A stretch of DNA of 41,713 nt from Paenibacillus koleovorans NBRC 103111 (GTDB lineage Bacteria > Bacillota > Bacilli > Paenibacillales > NBRC-103111). Both the position numbers and the translations under genes were made by a program. Under the pieces are notes generated by a model that was not told the DNA's origin, did no database searches, and was given only the letters and a program-made list of their open reading frames with translations. This document shows positions 23,923-32,613 of the stretch, piece by piece. Where the stretch lies: the NCBI RefSeq assembly GCF_004000845.1, contig NZ_BIMA01000060.1, positions 1-41,713 on the forward strand. Direction: 5' to 3'. Position 1 is the first letter of the stretch; every line of letters starts with the position of its first letter.

Positions 23923-24492
23923 ATGGAACTAGAGCACGAGCAGATTCATAAGAAAATCGGAAGAAGCCTGCAGGCGATCCGCAAAGCAAGGTCGCTCAGT
24001 CTCGACCAGGTGGCCGACTTGACCGGCGTCAGCAAAGCGATGCTCGGCCAGATCGAGCGCGGCGACTCGAATCCGACGATTTCGATCCTGTGGAAGATCG
24101 TGAACGGACTTCATATTTCCTTTACATCGTTAATCGAAGAAGACACGCCGCAGGTCAACCTGTTTCGCTTCAAGGACGTGGAGCCCTTCGAGGAGGAGGA
24201 CGGCCAGTATCGTGCGTTCCTGATGGTTCCTTTCGATCAGAAAAGGCAGTTCGAGATTTACACGGTGGAGATGGAGGAAGGCTGCAGCCATACGTCGGAG
24301 CCTCATAACGAGGGGGTCGAGGAGTACATTCTCATGACTCAGGGCGAGCTGGAAGTGACGTTTCATCAGGAAACCTACGTGCTCAGCGACGGAGACGCCA
24401 TTCATTTCTCGGCCGACCAGCCGCATACATACCGCAATCTGGCGAAGTCGAAGACAATGTACCATACGATCATAGTGTATCCGGCTGTGTAG
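23923..24492 (+). CDS. XRE-family regulator with C-terminal cupin domain
   Basis: A 189-residue two-domain regulator. Residues about 12-66 are a helix-turn-helix (LSLDQVADLTGVSKAMLGQI); residues about 110-188 form a small beta-barrel cupin with VEMEEGCSHTSEPHNEGVEE and GDAIHFSADQPHTYRN as its two conserved motifs, a likely ligand or metal site. This class often controls amino-acid or polyamine metabolism. ATG at 23923 follows GGGAGG. Divergent placement next to tdh-kbl and paired direct repeats between them make control of threonine breakdown the simplest guess. Confidence 0.92.
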   Translation: MELEHEQIHKKIGRSLQAIRKARSLSLDQVADLTGVSKAMLGQIERGDSNPTISILWKIVNGLHISFTSLIEEDTPQVNLFRFKDVEPFEEEDGQYRAFLMVPFDQKRQFEIYTVEMEEGCSHTSEPHNEGVEEYILMTQGELEVTFHQETYVLSDGDAIHFSADQPHTYRNLAKSKTMYHTIIVYPAV

Positions 24493-24605
24493 TTTGGGGA
24501 GAGGCGAAATAAGATGATGCGGGATCGTTATTTTCGTGGAACGAGCGACTTTCGGGGAAATAAGGGGTTTTCGGAGCATTATTGCACCAACTGAACTCAA
24601 CGACC

Positions 24606-24640
24606 AAAGACCTGATCGGTGAACTTCCGATCAGGTCTTT
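24606..24640. terminator. Bidirectional terminator between XRE-cupin and REC-STAS genes
   Basis: AAAGACCTGATCGG pairs perfectly with CCGATCAGGTCTTT around a 7-base loop between convergent genes. The preceding ~110 bases hold a weak remnant of an AATAAG-type intergenic repeat and no gene. Confidence 0.92.
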
Positions 24641-24665
24641 CTTTCGTGGCGGCTAAAAATCCAGA

Positions 24666-25463
24666 TTACCAGTCGATCTCCTCATACTTCCGGTACACGC
24701 CAGTAGTCAGCTTCGATTTCAGGACGTTGAACGCCGCCAAGTCGTTGACGACGACGCCGACGGTTCCTTTGCGGTTGCGGACCGTCGTGATGAAATCCAG
24801 CAGCAGGCGCAAGCCCTCCTCGTCGTTGATCGGCTCCCAGAGGTCGAACACGAACTTCGTGCTGCGAAGGTACAGCATCCCTTGCAGGCAGGCATGGAAG
24901 TGAGCGAGGTTCGTGAGGTTCACATGCCGCTGCATAATCATCACCACTCGGCCATCCTTCACGCCGATCTCGAACGGCATCGCCATCAGCGCGGGCGCCT
25001 CCAGCTTGAGGGGCTCGCGTTTTTTGCGCTCCTCCGCCGCCTTCTCTCTGGTCTCCGCCACGATCTGCTGCTTGCGCTGCTGCGCCGCTTCCTGCAGCGG
25101 TGTCAGACCGATGACCGACTCGAACACTTCCTTCACTTTCTCATCGGTGAACGGCTTGACGATGTAATGCCGGGCGCCCAGCTTAAGCGCGTCGTACACC
25201 ATATTTTTTTGTTCCACGGATGTGATCATAATGATGATGACCGAAGAGCTGATTTGCCGGATATGCCGCACCGCCTCGATGCCGTTCATCCCGGGCAGGT
25301 GAATGTCCATTGTAATGAGATCGACCGGGCGCTCCTTGAATTTCTCCACGGCGTCGCGGCCGTCCACCGCCTCCATCACGACCTGATGGCCCAATTGTTC
25401 CAAAATGCGGGTCAGGCTGCGCCGAATAATCGGCGAGTCGTCTACGATCATAATGTTTGCCAA
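24666..25463 (-). CDS. Response regulator with REC and STAS-like domains
   Basis: A 265-residue protein. Residues 1-120 are a CheY-type receiver with Asp53 (LITMDIHLPGMNG) as phosphate acceptor and the conserved Lys in IVKPF. A charged helical linker (about 122-152) leads to a C-terminal domain that resembles STAS/anti-sigma-factor antagonist domains: KFVFDLWEPINDEEGLRLLL and GVVVNDLAAFNVLKSKL. The output would therefore be protein binding, not DNA binding. The TTG start at 25463 has GGAGG just upstream, within the last codons of the kinase gene; only 12 bases separate the two genes, so it is the likely target of that kinase. The STAS call is from pattern only. Confidence 0.8.
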   Translation of the reverse strand: MANIMIVDDSPIIRRSLTRILEQLGHQVVMEAVDGRDAVEKFKERPVDLITMDIHLPGMNGIEAVRHIRQISSSVIIIMITSVEQKNMVYDALKLGARHYIVKPFTDEKVKEVFESVIGLTPLQEAAQQRKQQIVAETREKAAEERKKREPLKLEAPALMAMPFEIGVKDGRVVMIMQRHVNLTNLAHFHACLQGMLYLRSTKFVFDLWEPINDEEGLRLLLDFITTVRNRKGTVGVVVNDLAAFNVLKSKLTTGVYRKYEEIDW

Positions 25464-25475
25464 GCGAATAGCCTC

Positions 25476-28400
25476 CTATTCTTGAATCGGCAAGCGGAAC
25501 CGGAAAACCGTCCCCTCTTGCTCCGTGCTCGTTACCATGATGGTGCCGCCTAGCTCGACTACGGTTTGGCTGACGGCGGATAAGCCGACGCCTCGGCCGT
25601 ATTCCAGGCTGACGGTACGACGCGTGCTGAATGCATCCTCGAAAATGTACTTCAGCTGCTCCTCCGTCGACTGCGCATCGAACGTCATCGCAGACGCGCC
25701 TCGCTGCAGCGCGATCTCGCGGATGCGAGCCAGGTCGATCGGCCGGCCGTCATTGAAGATCGTCAGCGTGAGCCAGCCGTCGGCCGTCTCGAACTCGCAG
25801 CCGATACGTCCCGCGACCGGCTTGCCGCCGGCCGCCCGCTCCTCCGGCTGCTCAATGCCATGAACGACCATGTTCTGGAACACGTGAATGAGCGATCGTG
25901 TAAAGCGAGAATAGTCGTCCGGATTGACGAGCAATTCCGGCCCTTCTATCGCGACCGGCGCAATCGTCTTGCCCGACTGCCGCGCCAGCCGTTCCACATG
26001 CTGCGGGTAAATGCGCAGCAGATCGGCGAACGGCACGAAGCGCAGCTTCTTCAGCAGCGGTAGGATGACCGCCGCCTCCGGCTCGGCGAGCAGATCCTCG
26101 ACCGTGCGTTCCAGTTGGAGCAGGCGATCCTTCTCCACCGTGACCGTCTCCGCTTCCTGGTCGAATTGCTCACCCAAATACTCACGTAGCACCTGCAAGT
26201 CTTCCTCCAGCCAATCAAGCGGCTCGAGCTGCTCCAGCCATTCTCGGAACAGCTGAATCCCGAGCGCCGGGTCGGATTCCGACTGGATACCACGGTTCAC
26301 CCATTCCGCCACGTCAGTCTCCCACTTGTGAAGCTTCTCCACGATGGCGATGAATTGCATTTGCGAAAAATTGCCCTTGAACGTATGAATTTCACGCAGC
26401 AGCGCAGACGCCAGCTCGCTGAACGGGGGGCTGCCGCGAAGCAAGTCCGGAATTCCGCTCTGCACGAAGTCCCGGAAATCGTGCACGAGCTCTTTGAAAT
26501 CCTTATAAAACGTTACGGTGCGGACGACGAGCTTGAGCAGCTGGCGCTCCTGCTCCATAGCGTGCTCCAGCCGCCGCTCATGGCTCACGTCGGACAGAAT
26601 GACCATGAGGCGGCCGATGGCGGGGCGGGTATCGGAAGTGCCTTCGCCCGGCAGCGCGACCGCTGACGGAGCCGGTGCCGGCAAACGCCGGAACTGCAGC
26701 TTGATCGTCTTGCCGTCGATGACCGCCTCGTCCGGCAGCAGCGACAGCAGCACTTCGGCCTGCAGCTCGTCCTCCTCCTGGATGACGTCATGCAGCAGGG
26801 AACGCAGGAATTGACGCTCGCCCGAGTCCGCTGCGATCAGCTCGGGCAGTTCCTCTCCTTCGATCCGGCCGCCGAAGATACGCACGCATTCCGAGCTGTA
26901 TTCGCCTTGCACGAGCAGCGACTCGTCGATCGACAGGAAGCCTTGGCCCGCATAGTCGAGCAGGCGGCGAATCGCTTGCGTCCGCTCGACGACCTTCTCC
27001 TCGAGCGAGCGGTTCCAGCGGCCGAGCTGCAGGTGCAGACTGACCCGAGCGAGCAGCTCGCCCTGTGATACCGGCTTCGTCACGTAGTCGTTCGCGCCGG
27101 CGTCGAAGCCCTCGATCAGATCGGCGACCTGGTTCTTGGCCGTCAGCAGCAGCACCGGCAGCCGGCTCTTCGGCGCGATCTCCTCGCGGATGCGCGCGCA
27201 CAGCTCGAAGCCGGTCATACGCGGCATCATCACGTCGAGGATGATCAGATCCGGCATAAGCCCTTGCTGGAGCAGCTCCATCGCCTGCGGCGCGCCCGCC
27301 GCCTGTACGACGCGGTAGGCGCCGCCCGACAAGTAATGGCTCAGCACCTGCAGGTTGATCGGCTCGTCGTCGACGATCAGGATGCAGGCGGAGCGGGCCG
27401 CAGCATTAGGCGGCGCCGCCGCCATTTCCACGGTCTCCGTGGCGCTGGCAGCGGCGGCTTCCGGGTTGGCCTGCAGCCGGTTCAGGAAGTTCGTCATCCG
27501 CTCCGCCCGCGATTCCTCCTGCTCGGCCGGCTCGTCGCTAGCTTCCAGCGTGAACCGGAAGCAGGAGCCGCGCCCCGGCTGGGACTCGACCGACAGGTCG
27601 CCACCGTGCAGCTCCACCAACCGCTTCGTAATCGACAGCCCCAGCCCGGTCCCTCCATATTGGTTGGAGATGGTGACGTCGGCTTGCTCGAACGATTCGA
27701 AGATTGATTTCTGGCGATCCGCCGCAATGCCGATCCCCGTATCCTCCACGTCGATCCGCCATTTCGTCCCCGCTCGCTCGGCGCGGACGCGCACATGGCC
27801 GTTTTCCGTAAACTTCACCGCATTGCCGATCAAGTTGTACAGCATTTGCTGCACCCGATCCTCATCCGCCAGCACGATGCAATCTGCGGGTATTTCGTTC
27901 AGGAAGGCTAACGTCTTGCCTCGCATAAGCGGCCGGAGCATCGCCATCACGACCTCGACCGCCTGCCGCATGCCTATCGGCTTCAGGGTGAGCGGGATAT
28001 CCTCATGCCGCAGCTTGGAAAAATCCAGAATGTCGTTGACGAGGCTCGCCAGCCGTCTGCCGCTCGACGCGATCAGGTTGATGTCCCGTTTGGCCGATTC
28101 CGGCAATTCTCCCGCCACCCCGGCGGCCAACGACTCGGACAAGCCGATAATACCGTGCAGCGGCGTCCGCAGCTCATGCGACGTATTCGCGAGGAAGTAG
28201 TCCTTCAACTCATCCATGCGGCGCAAATCTTTATTTTTCTCCTCGAGCTGGACCGCTTGAAGCTTCATCTCTTTATACACATTGGAATATTCGCGGATCA
28301 GGTGGAAGCCGAAATACAAAATCATAAACACGAAGGAGAACCGTTCGCCGTTGCGAATCACCGTGTGAAGGACGGTTTGGGAAATGCCCCAATGGTCGCG

Positions 28401-29804
28401 GAGCCATTCGGCCAGCAGCCTGAGCGGAAGACCGAGCGCGCTGAGCAGGAAAAAGACCGAGAAGCCGATAGCGAACAATCTCGCCCCGGAATCCACTCCT
28501 TTTCTCACGAACGGAGCGATCAGGAACAGACAGCCGAAGCACACAAGCATGTAGCCGATGCCGTACCACGGGGTAAGCCAGGTTAGATAATCGATATATA
28601 AATCCTCGAAGCCGTGTTTGATCGCCACGATTACCAGGCTGCCGACCAGGATGGCCGTGCCGAATCGGTTGATCCAGTTATGAAGCCGAGTATGGATAAT
28701 CTGGTTGAAATAGCGGGTGAACACGAATCCGGTTAAGCCGAACAGCGGTTCCCTCAGGTAGAAGGAGTAGATGGGAAAGCTGCCGATCAGCGACAGGCTC
28801 TTGAATTTGAGCAGCATATTGAAGCTGATGAATAAGGCGAATAAGGCAAAGTAGAGGTTGCTCGGTTTGTCGCGATTGACGAAATAGAGGATCAGCGCCA
28901 CGAGACCCATGACGAAAAACAGGAAGAAGATGCTGATTTCCACCCATTCCGACCGCACCATTCCGATCGCAAGACCTGCCCGGTCTCCGGCCACGATTTT
29001 GCCCAGTTGATTCGAGGCCATCGGGGAGTACACGCGCATGAACAGCTCGTGCTGCAAATATTCGCGAGGCAAGTCGACGAAGATCGGCACGACCGGCCTC
29101 AGCTCGAACGTATCTCGCGTCATGCCGCCGTATTGGGCGACCAGCACGTTGCCCGCGTACAGCTCGAAGCTGTAGTTCGCACCGAGCAGCAGGAAAGTGA
29201 CGCCGGCGGGGTTCTGGAGGAGGGAGCGCCCTCTAATCCATATGTAATCGTTCGGCCAATAAAATTGGCTGGCTCTATCGAACTTCACCATGGGGCTCCA
29301 ATCCGACCGGGTAGCGCTTAGGTTCTCGGGACGGGTCCATTCCCGGATGCCGTCGTCCCCGATTGCCGAGTCCCCAAGCTGGTAGCTGTTCCATACAATG
29401 TTGCGCTCCGCAGCCGGCGGTTTGCTGTCCGGGGGCGCCGACGGATCGGCCACGAAACCCGACTGCACCTGCGTGGGACCGCCCGGCTCTTGATTCGGTC
29501 CGCCCCTGGACTGGCTGGAAGGCGGTGACGGCGCTGTGGCCGGTGGCGTAGAGCGTCCCGAGCCCGACAGGCCTTGCTGGCCAGGCTGGCCGCCAAGCCC
29601 TACGCCAACGCCGGGTTGGCCTTGACCGGTCTGCTGCCCCGGCTGTTGGCCCTGCGGCTGACCCATCTGTTGGCTGGGCAGCTGGCCGCCGGCTTGCCCC
29701 AAGCTTACGCCGGCCGGAGGTCCGGCTTCCGAGCAGCCCGCCAGGATAGTCGTTGCTAACAAGACTACGGCTATCGCCGATAGCCAGCCTTTCTTAAGCC
29801 GCAT
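25476..29804 (-). CDS. Giant lipoprotein-type 7TM hybrid kinase with second CheA-like HPt and ATPase
   Basis: A 1442-residue phosphorelay protein. In order: lipoprotein signal with lipobox ILAGC (Cys24); Gln/Gly/Pro-rich linker (about 35-130); 7TMR-DISM-type extracellular beta domain (about 135-280); seven membrane segments (about 288-505); HisKA with His543 in NTSHELRTPLHG; HATPase with NLIGNAVKFTENG and GGTGLGLSI; receiver with Asp857 in LIILDVMMPRMTG and VTKPV; a PAS-like region (about 945-1075); an HPt/CheA-P1-like segment with His1140 in REIHTFKGNF; and a second, CheA-like ATPase with HVFQNMVVHGIE and YGRGVGLSAV. No CheW-like domain follows. ATG at 29804. The REC-STAS regulator is translationally adjacent. 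Confidence 0.88.
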   Translation of the reverse strand: MRLKKGWLSAIAVVLLATTILAGCSEAGPPAGVSLGQAGGQLPSQQMGQPQGQQPGQQTGQGQPGVGVGLGGQPGQQGLSGSGRSTPPATAPSPPSSQSRGGPNQEPGGPTQVQSGFVADPSAPPDSKPPAAERNIVWNSYQLGDSAIGDDGIREWTRPENLSATRSDWSPMVKFDRASQFYWPNDYIWIRGRSLLQNPAGVTFLLLGANYSFELYAGNVLVAQYGGMTRDTFELRPVVPIFVDLPREYLQHELFMRVYSPMASNQLGKIVAGDRAGLAIGMVRSEWVEISIFFLFFVMGLVALILYFVNRDKPSNLYFALFALFISFNMLLKFKSLSLIGSFPIYSFYLREPLFGLTGFVFTRYFNQIIHTRLHNWINRFGTAILVGSLVIVAIKHGFEDLYIDYLTWLTPWYGIGYMLVCFGCLFLIAPFVRKGVDSGARLFAIGFSVFFLLSALGLPLRLLAEWLRDHWGISQTVLHTVIRNGERFSFVFMILYFGFHLIREYSNVYKEMKLQAVQLEEKNKDLRRMDELKDYFLANTSHELRTPLHGIIGLSESLAAGVAGELPESAKRDINLIASSGRRLASLVNDILDFSKLRHEDIPLTLKPIGMRQAVEVVMAMLRPLMRGKTLAFLNEIPADCIVLADEDRVQQMLYNLIGNAVKFTENGHVRVRAERAGTKWRIDVEDTGIGIAADRQKSIFESFEQADVTISNQYGGTGLGLSITKRLVELHGGDLSVESQPGRGSCFRFTLEASDEPAEQEESRAERMTNFLNRLQANPEAAAASATETVEMAAAPPNAAARSACILIVDDEPINLQVLSHYLSGGAYRVVQAAGAPQAMELLQQGLMPDLIILDVMMPRMTGFELCARIREEIAPKSRLPVLLLTAKNQVADLIEGFDAGANDYVTKPVSQGELLARVSLHLQLGRWNRSLEEKVVERTQAIRRLLDYAGQGFLSIDESLLVQGEYSSECVRIFGGRIEGEELPELIAADSGERQFLRSLLHDVIQEEDELQAEVLLSLLPDEAVIDGKTIKLQFRRLPAPAPSAVALPGEGTSDTRPAIGRLMVILSDVSHERRLEHAMEQERQLLKLVVRTVTFYKDFKELVHDFRDFVQSGIPDLLRGSPPFSELASALLREIHTFKGNFSQMQFIAIVEKLHKWETDVAEWVNRGIQSESDPALGIQLFREWLEQLEPLDWLEEDLQVLREYLGEQFDQEAETVTVEKDRLLQLERTVEDLLAEPEAAVILPLLKKLRFVPFADLLRIYPQHVERLARQSGKTIAPVAIEGPELLVNPDDYSRFTRSLIHVFQNMVVHGIEQPEERAAGGKPVAGRIGCEFETADGWLTLTIFNDGRPIDLARIREIALQRGASAMTFDAQSTEEQLKYIFEDAFSTRRTVSLEYGRGVGLSAVSQTVVELGGTIMVTSTEQEGTVFRFRLPIQE

Positions 29805-29864
29805 TTTTCGGCCACCCTTCCTTGTCTATAGGGAATCGTCGAGTTCCGTCCCGTTTGCATTCCC

Positions 29865-29892
29865 ATTGTACCAAAAGCCCTACAAGTCCCAA
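29865..29892 (-). promoter_or_regulatory. Promoter candidate of the hybrid kinase gene
   Basis: TTGGGA (29892-29887) and TACAAT (29870-29865) on the minus strand with a 16-bp spacer, about 60 bases before the start. Confidence 0.45.
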
Positions 29893-29967
29893 TGGGTCTC
29901 AGGATACTTTTATGCAGCCGCTGTGGCGAGCTTTCAACCCTTTCCTCACGTTCGAGCTCTACACAGG

Positions 29968-31278
29968 CTAAGCTTGCCTTGCCCCGGCATCCTGCGCCCA
30001 TTGCTTGAGCAGCCTGTCGGCCGGCAGGAAAACCGCGAGCAATCCGACTAGCGGCATATAAGCGCATAGCTCAATGACGAACTTGATCCCGTACGTATCG
30101 GCCAACGCTCCCAAAGCCGCCGCACCTAATCCTCCGGCTCCGAAGGCGAGCCCATAGAACATCCCCGAGACGGCACCGATGTTGCCGGGCAGCAGCTCCT
30201 GCGCGTACACGACGTTGACCGAACCGCTAGACATAATTGTGAACCCGATCACGATTAAGAACACGATGCTCGTCGTCAAGTTCACGTAGGGCAGCAGGAA
30301 CGCAAACGGCAGCGCGCCGAGGATCGAGAACCAGATCACGTTCCGCCGCCCCCAACGATCGGCCAGCGGGCCGCCGAAGAATGTCCCGACGGCGCCGGCC
30401 CCGAGGAAGGCGAACACGCACAGCATCGCTTGTTCGGTCGGCAGCGCGAACTTCTCCATCAAGTAGAACGCGTAGAAGCTGGAGATTCCCGCCAAATATG
30501 CCATCTTGGATGTAATGATCAGCATCAGTATCGTAATCGCGGCTCCGACGCGCCTGCGATTGGCCAGCCTCTTGCTGCTGCCGGCTTGGGTGCTCTTGCT
30601 TTTCGCCTTGCGCGGCTGGAGCGTGAGACGCTGCCCGTACCAGCGCGCCGTGTAGACCTGGATGCCGAGCGCCAGCAAAGCGAGCAGGCTGAACCAGAGG
30701 ATGCCGGATTGCCCGAGCTGGACGAAGACGAGCGCCGTCATCACGGGTGCCAGCGCTTGGCCGGCATTGCCGCCGACCTGGAAGATGCCTTGGGCGAGGC
30801 CGCGCCGGTCCCCCGCCGCCAAGTAAGCGACCTTCGCCGACTCCGGGTGGAACACGGAGGAGCCGACGCCGATCAGCACGACGGCAGCGAGCATCATCCA
30901 GAAGCCGGGCGCGAGCCCCATGCCGATCACGCCTATCAACGTGGCGACGACACCGAGCGGCAGCAGCAACGGCTGCGGCTTCCGGTCGCTGTACAAGCCT
31001 ATGGCCGGCTGCAGCACCGAGGCGGTCACGTTCAGCGCCAGCGCCAGGAAGCCGAGCTGCTTGTAAGAGAGCGTGAGCGATTCCTTGATGATCGGGAAGA
31101 TGGCGGTGACGACCGATTGGATCGTGTCGTTCAGCAGATGCACCATGCTGACTGCCAGTAGGATGCTGAACACGGTGCGCGACGGGTCCGCCGGCGGCCG
31201 GTCGGCTGCTGTATGAGAAGCAGTAGCCGTCAAGCCGTTATTTATTGAGAGATCTTCATTGTCACTCCGTTGTTGCAT
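29968..31278 (-). CDS. MFS transporter, fosmidomycin-resistance (Fsr) type
   Basis: A 436-residue transporter with about 12 membrane segments, preceded by a polar N-terminal tail of ~35 residues. HLLNDTIQSVVTAIFPIIKE in the first segment, GLYSDRKPQP in the following loop, and VGSSVFHPESAKVAYLAAG are typical of the Fsr branch of the major facilitator superfamily, which exports fosmidomycin and related compounds. Whether this one does so is inference from similarity. ATG at 31278 follows AGAGGCG. It is on the same strand as the hybrid kinase upstream in the map but 163 bases beyond its start, so a separate transcription unit is likely. Confidence 0.88.
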   Translation of the reverse strand: MQQRSDNEDLSINNGLTATASHTAADRPPADPSRTVFSILLAVSMVHLLNDTIQSVVTAIFPIIKESLTLSYKQLGFLALALNVTASVLQPAIGLYSDRKPQPLLLPLGVVATLIGVIGMGLAPGFWMMLAAVVLIGVGSSVFHPESAKVAYLAAGDRRGLAQGIFQVGGNAGQALAPVMTALVFVQLGQSGILWFSLLALLALGIQVYTARWYGQRLTLQPRKAKSKSTQAGSSKRLANRRRVGAAITILMLIITSKMAYLAGISSFYAFYLMEKFALPTEQAMLCVFAFLGAGAVGTFFGGPLADRWGRRNVIWFSILGALPFAFLLPYVNLTTSIVFLIVIGFTIMSSGSVNVVYAQELLPGNIGAVSGMFYGLAFGAGGLGAAALGALADTYGIKFVIELCAYMPLVGLLAVFLPADRLLKQWAQDAGARQA

Positions 31279-31354
31279 TTCATTCGCCTCTTTTCAGTAA
31301 CTCCTGCTGGAATGGTCCTATTCGCGCCGAGTTGATCGGTTTGGACTCTGTCTC

Positions 31355-31550
31355 CATAAGAATAACGTTACGGCATAACGCTATTTCAATGACCGAGCTC
31401 ATTTCCGACGAAATAGCGTTACGGGATAACGTTATCCGGATGCGAGCAGCCGATTTCGCGTGGATTTGGAGCGAATAGCGTTATCCCATAGCCTTATTTT
31501 CCATCAGTCGCACATTTTCGCTGGAATAACGTTATGGGATCACCTTATTC
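31355..31550. repeat. Four AATARCGTTA-type palindromic repeats at ~52-62-bp period
   Basis: Copies near 31355-31386, 31407-31437, 31471-31501 and 31523-31550, each a quasi-palindrome of the form AATARCGTTA...TAACGYTATT. Steps are about 52, 62 and 51 bases. The last copy reaches the stop codon of the DUF429 gene. The 270-base gap holds no gene. Confidence 0.8.
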
Positions 31551-32442
31551 ACTCGCGAGCGGCTTCAACACGCTTTAGCTGCAGCTCCGAATGCGCCGCA
31601 TGCAGCGTCTGGCAAACCCCGTCCGACCACACTTCGATCGCCGCCTCCGGCTCCTCCGCCAGCAGCAGGCGAATATTCGCCTGGAGCGCCCTGACCGCCC
31701 AAGGGTGCCACAGCGCGAACGGCGGCAGGAACAAATACCCTCCGCGGGGCTCTCCAACCGCGACATAGCGGCCCTCATGAATGCACATCGCCATCAAGCC
31801 GCACACGAGCGCCGCTCGCTCCTCATGATCGCGGCGCGTGGCGGACGCGATCCGCCCCCAGAACGTCGGGTGCTCGCTCCACCGGCCGACGTAAGGCTTG
31901 AACCGCTCAAACAGCCGGACAGCCGGCGCGATTGCGTAGTCGTACAGCTCGTCGAACTTCTGCCGCGACACTCCGGGCAAGGCATCGAAGACAGTCGGCT
32001 CGAGCAGCAGCCCCATCACCGCGTTCGGAAACGATTCGACGATGTTTTTGGCGCCGGCCACCTTCGGAATCGGCAGATGCTCCCGCACGCGCCCGGCGAA
32101 CTGGGATAGCGCGTCCCCGCCGGAGCGACGCAGCGCCAAGCCGTGGCCGTAGTGGCTTTCGCCCGGCTTACAGCGGGTGCGGAACTCGCCCTTCACGAAA
32201 AGCCGCTCGCACAGCCGGCGCTCCAGCGACAGCTCGTACTCCGGATACATCCCCGGCAAGAGCGGTCCGTCTACTACGAGCAAATCGAACAACTTACCGC
32301 GCTCATAGAACGCATTTCGGCTGATGAAATCGAACGAGCACCGGCCATCTCGATGTGCAGACGGCGTCAGCCAGAGCAAGCCGGTCGATTCGGTCAACCG
32401 GGAAAAGCCACAATCGATGCCGGCCAAATATGGCTCCGTCAC
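31549..32442 (-). CDS. DUF429 domain protein (predicted RNase H-fold nuclease)
   Basis: A 297-residue protein with DUF429 landmarks: AGIDCGFSR at the N-terminus (Asp in the first strand), LLVVDGPL in the middle, NIVESFPNAVMGLLL, and DHEERAALVCGLMAMC near the C-terminus, with several conserved acidic residues. The family is predicted to have an RNase H-like nuclease fold, function unknown. The GTG start at 32442 follows GAGGAGGTG. It lies between glycyl-tRNA synthetase (same strand, upstream) and a repeat array. Confidence 0.82.
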   Translation of the reverse strand: MTEPYLAGIDCGFSRLTESTGLLWLTPSAHRDGRCSFDFISRNAFYERGKLFDLLVVDGPLLPGMYPEYELSLERRLCERLFVKGEFRTRCKPGESHYGHGLALRRSGGDALSQFAGRVREHLPIPKVAGAKNIVESFPNAVMGLLLEPTVFDALPGVSRQKFDELYDYAIAPAVRLFERFKPYVGRWSEHPTFWGRIASATRRDHEERAALVCGLMAMCIHEGRYVAVGEPRGGYLFLPPFALWHPWAVRALQANIRLLLAEEPEAAIEVWSDGVCQTLHAAHSELQLKRVEAARE

Positions 32443-32470
32443 ACCGGCACCTCCTCGTAATGGATGATCA

Positions 32471-32584
32471 TTACTCTATGTTATCGGCGGCAATCCCCCA
32501 ATTCTGAATGGCGCGCCGCAACTCCTCCTGCTCCACGATCGCTTCCGCTTCGTGAAACAAAAAACTGACCGCCCCCGTATCCAC
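32471..32584 (-). CDS. Possible 37-residue ORF or gene remnant
   Basis: A short frame from GTG at 32584, partly inside the glycyl-tRNA synthetase terminator, whose second half reads like real protein: HEAEAIVEQEELRRAIQNWG. No ribosome site and no family are recognised. It may be the 3' remnant of a lost gene. Confidence 0.2.
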   Translation of the reverse strand: MDTGAVSFLFHEAEAIVEQEELRRAIQNWGIAADNIE

Positions 32585-32598
32585 AAGGGCAGGCCAGT
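32557..32598 (-). terminator. Terminator of the glycyl-tRNA synthetase gene
   Basis: On the minus strand ACTGGCC and GCCC pair with GGGC and GGTCAGT (one G-U, one bulge) and TTTTTTG follows. Confidence 0.75.
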
Positions 32599-32613
32599 CT
32601 GTTCATAACCCAT

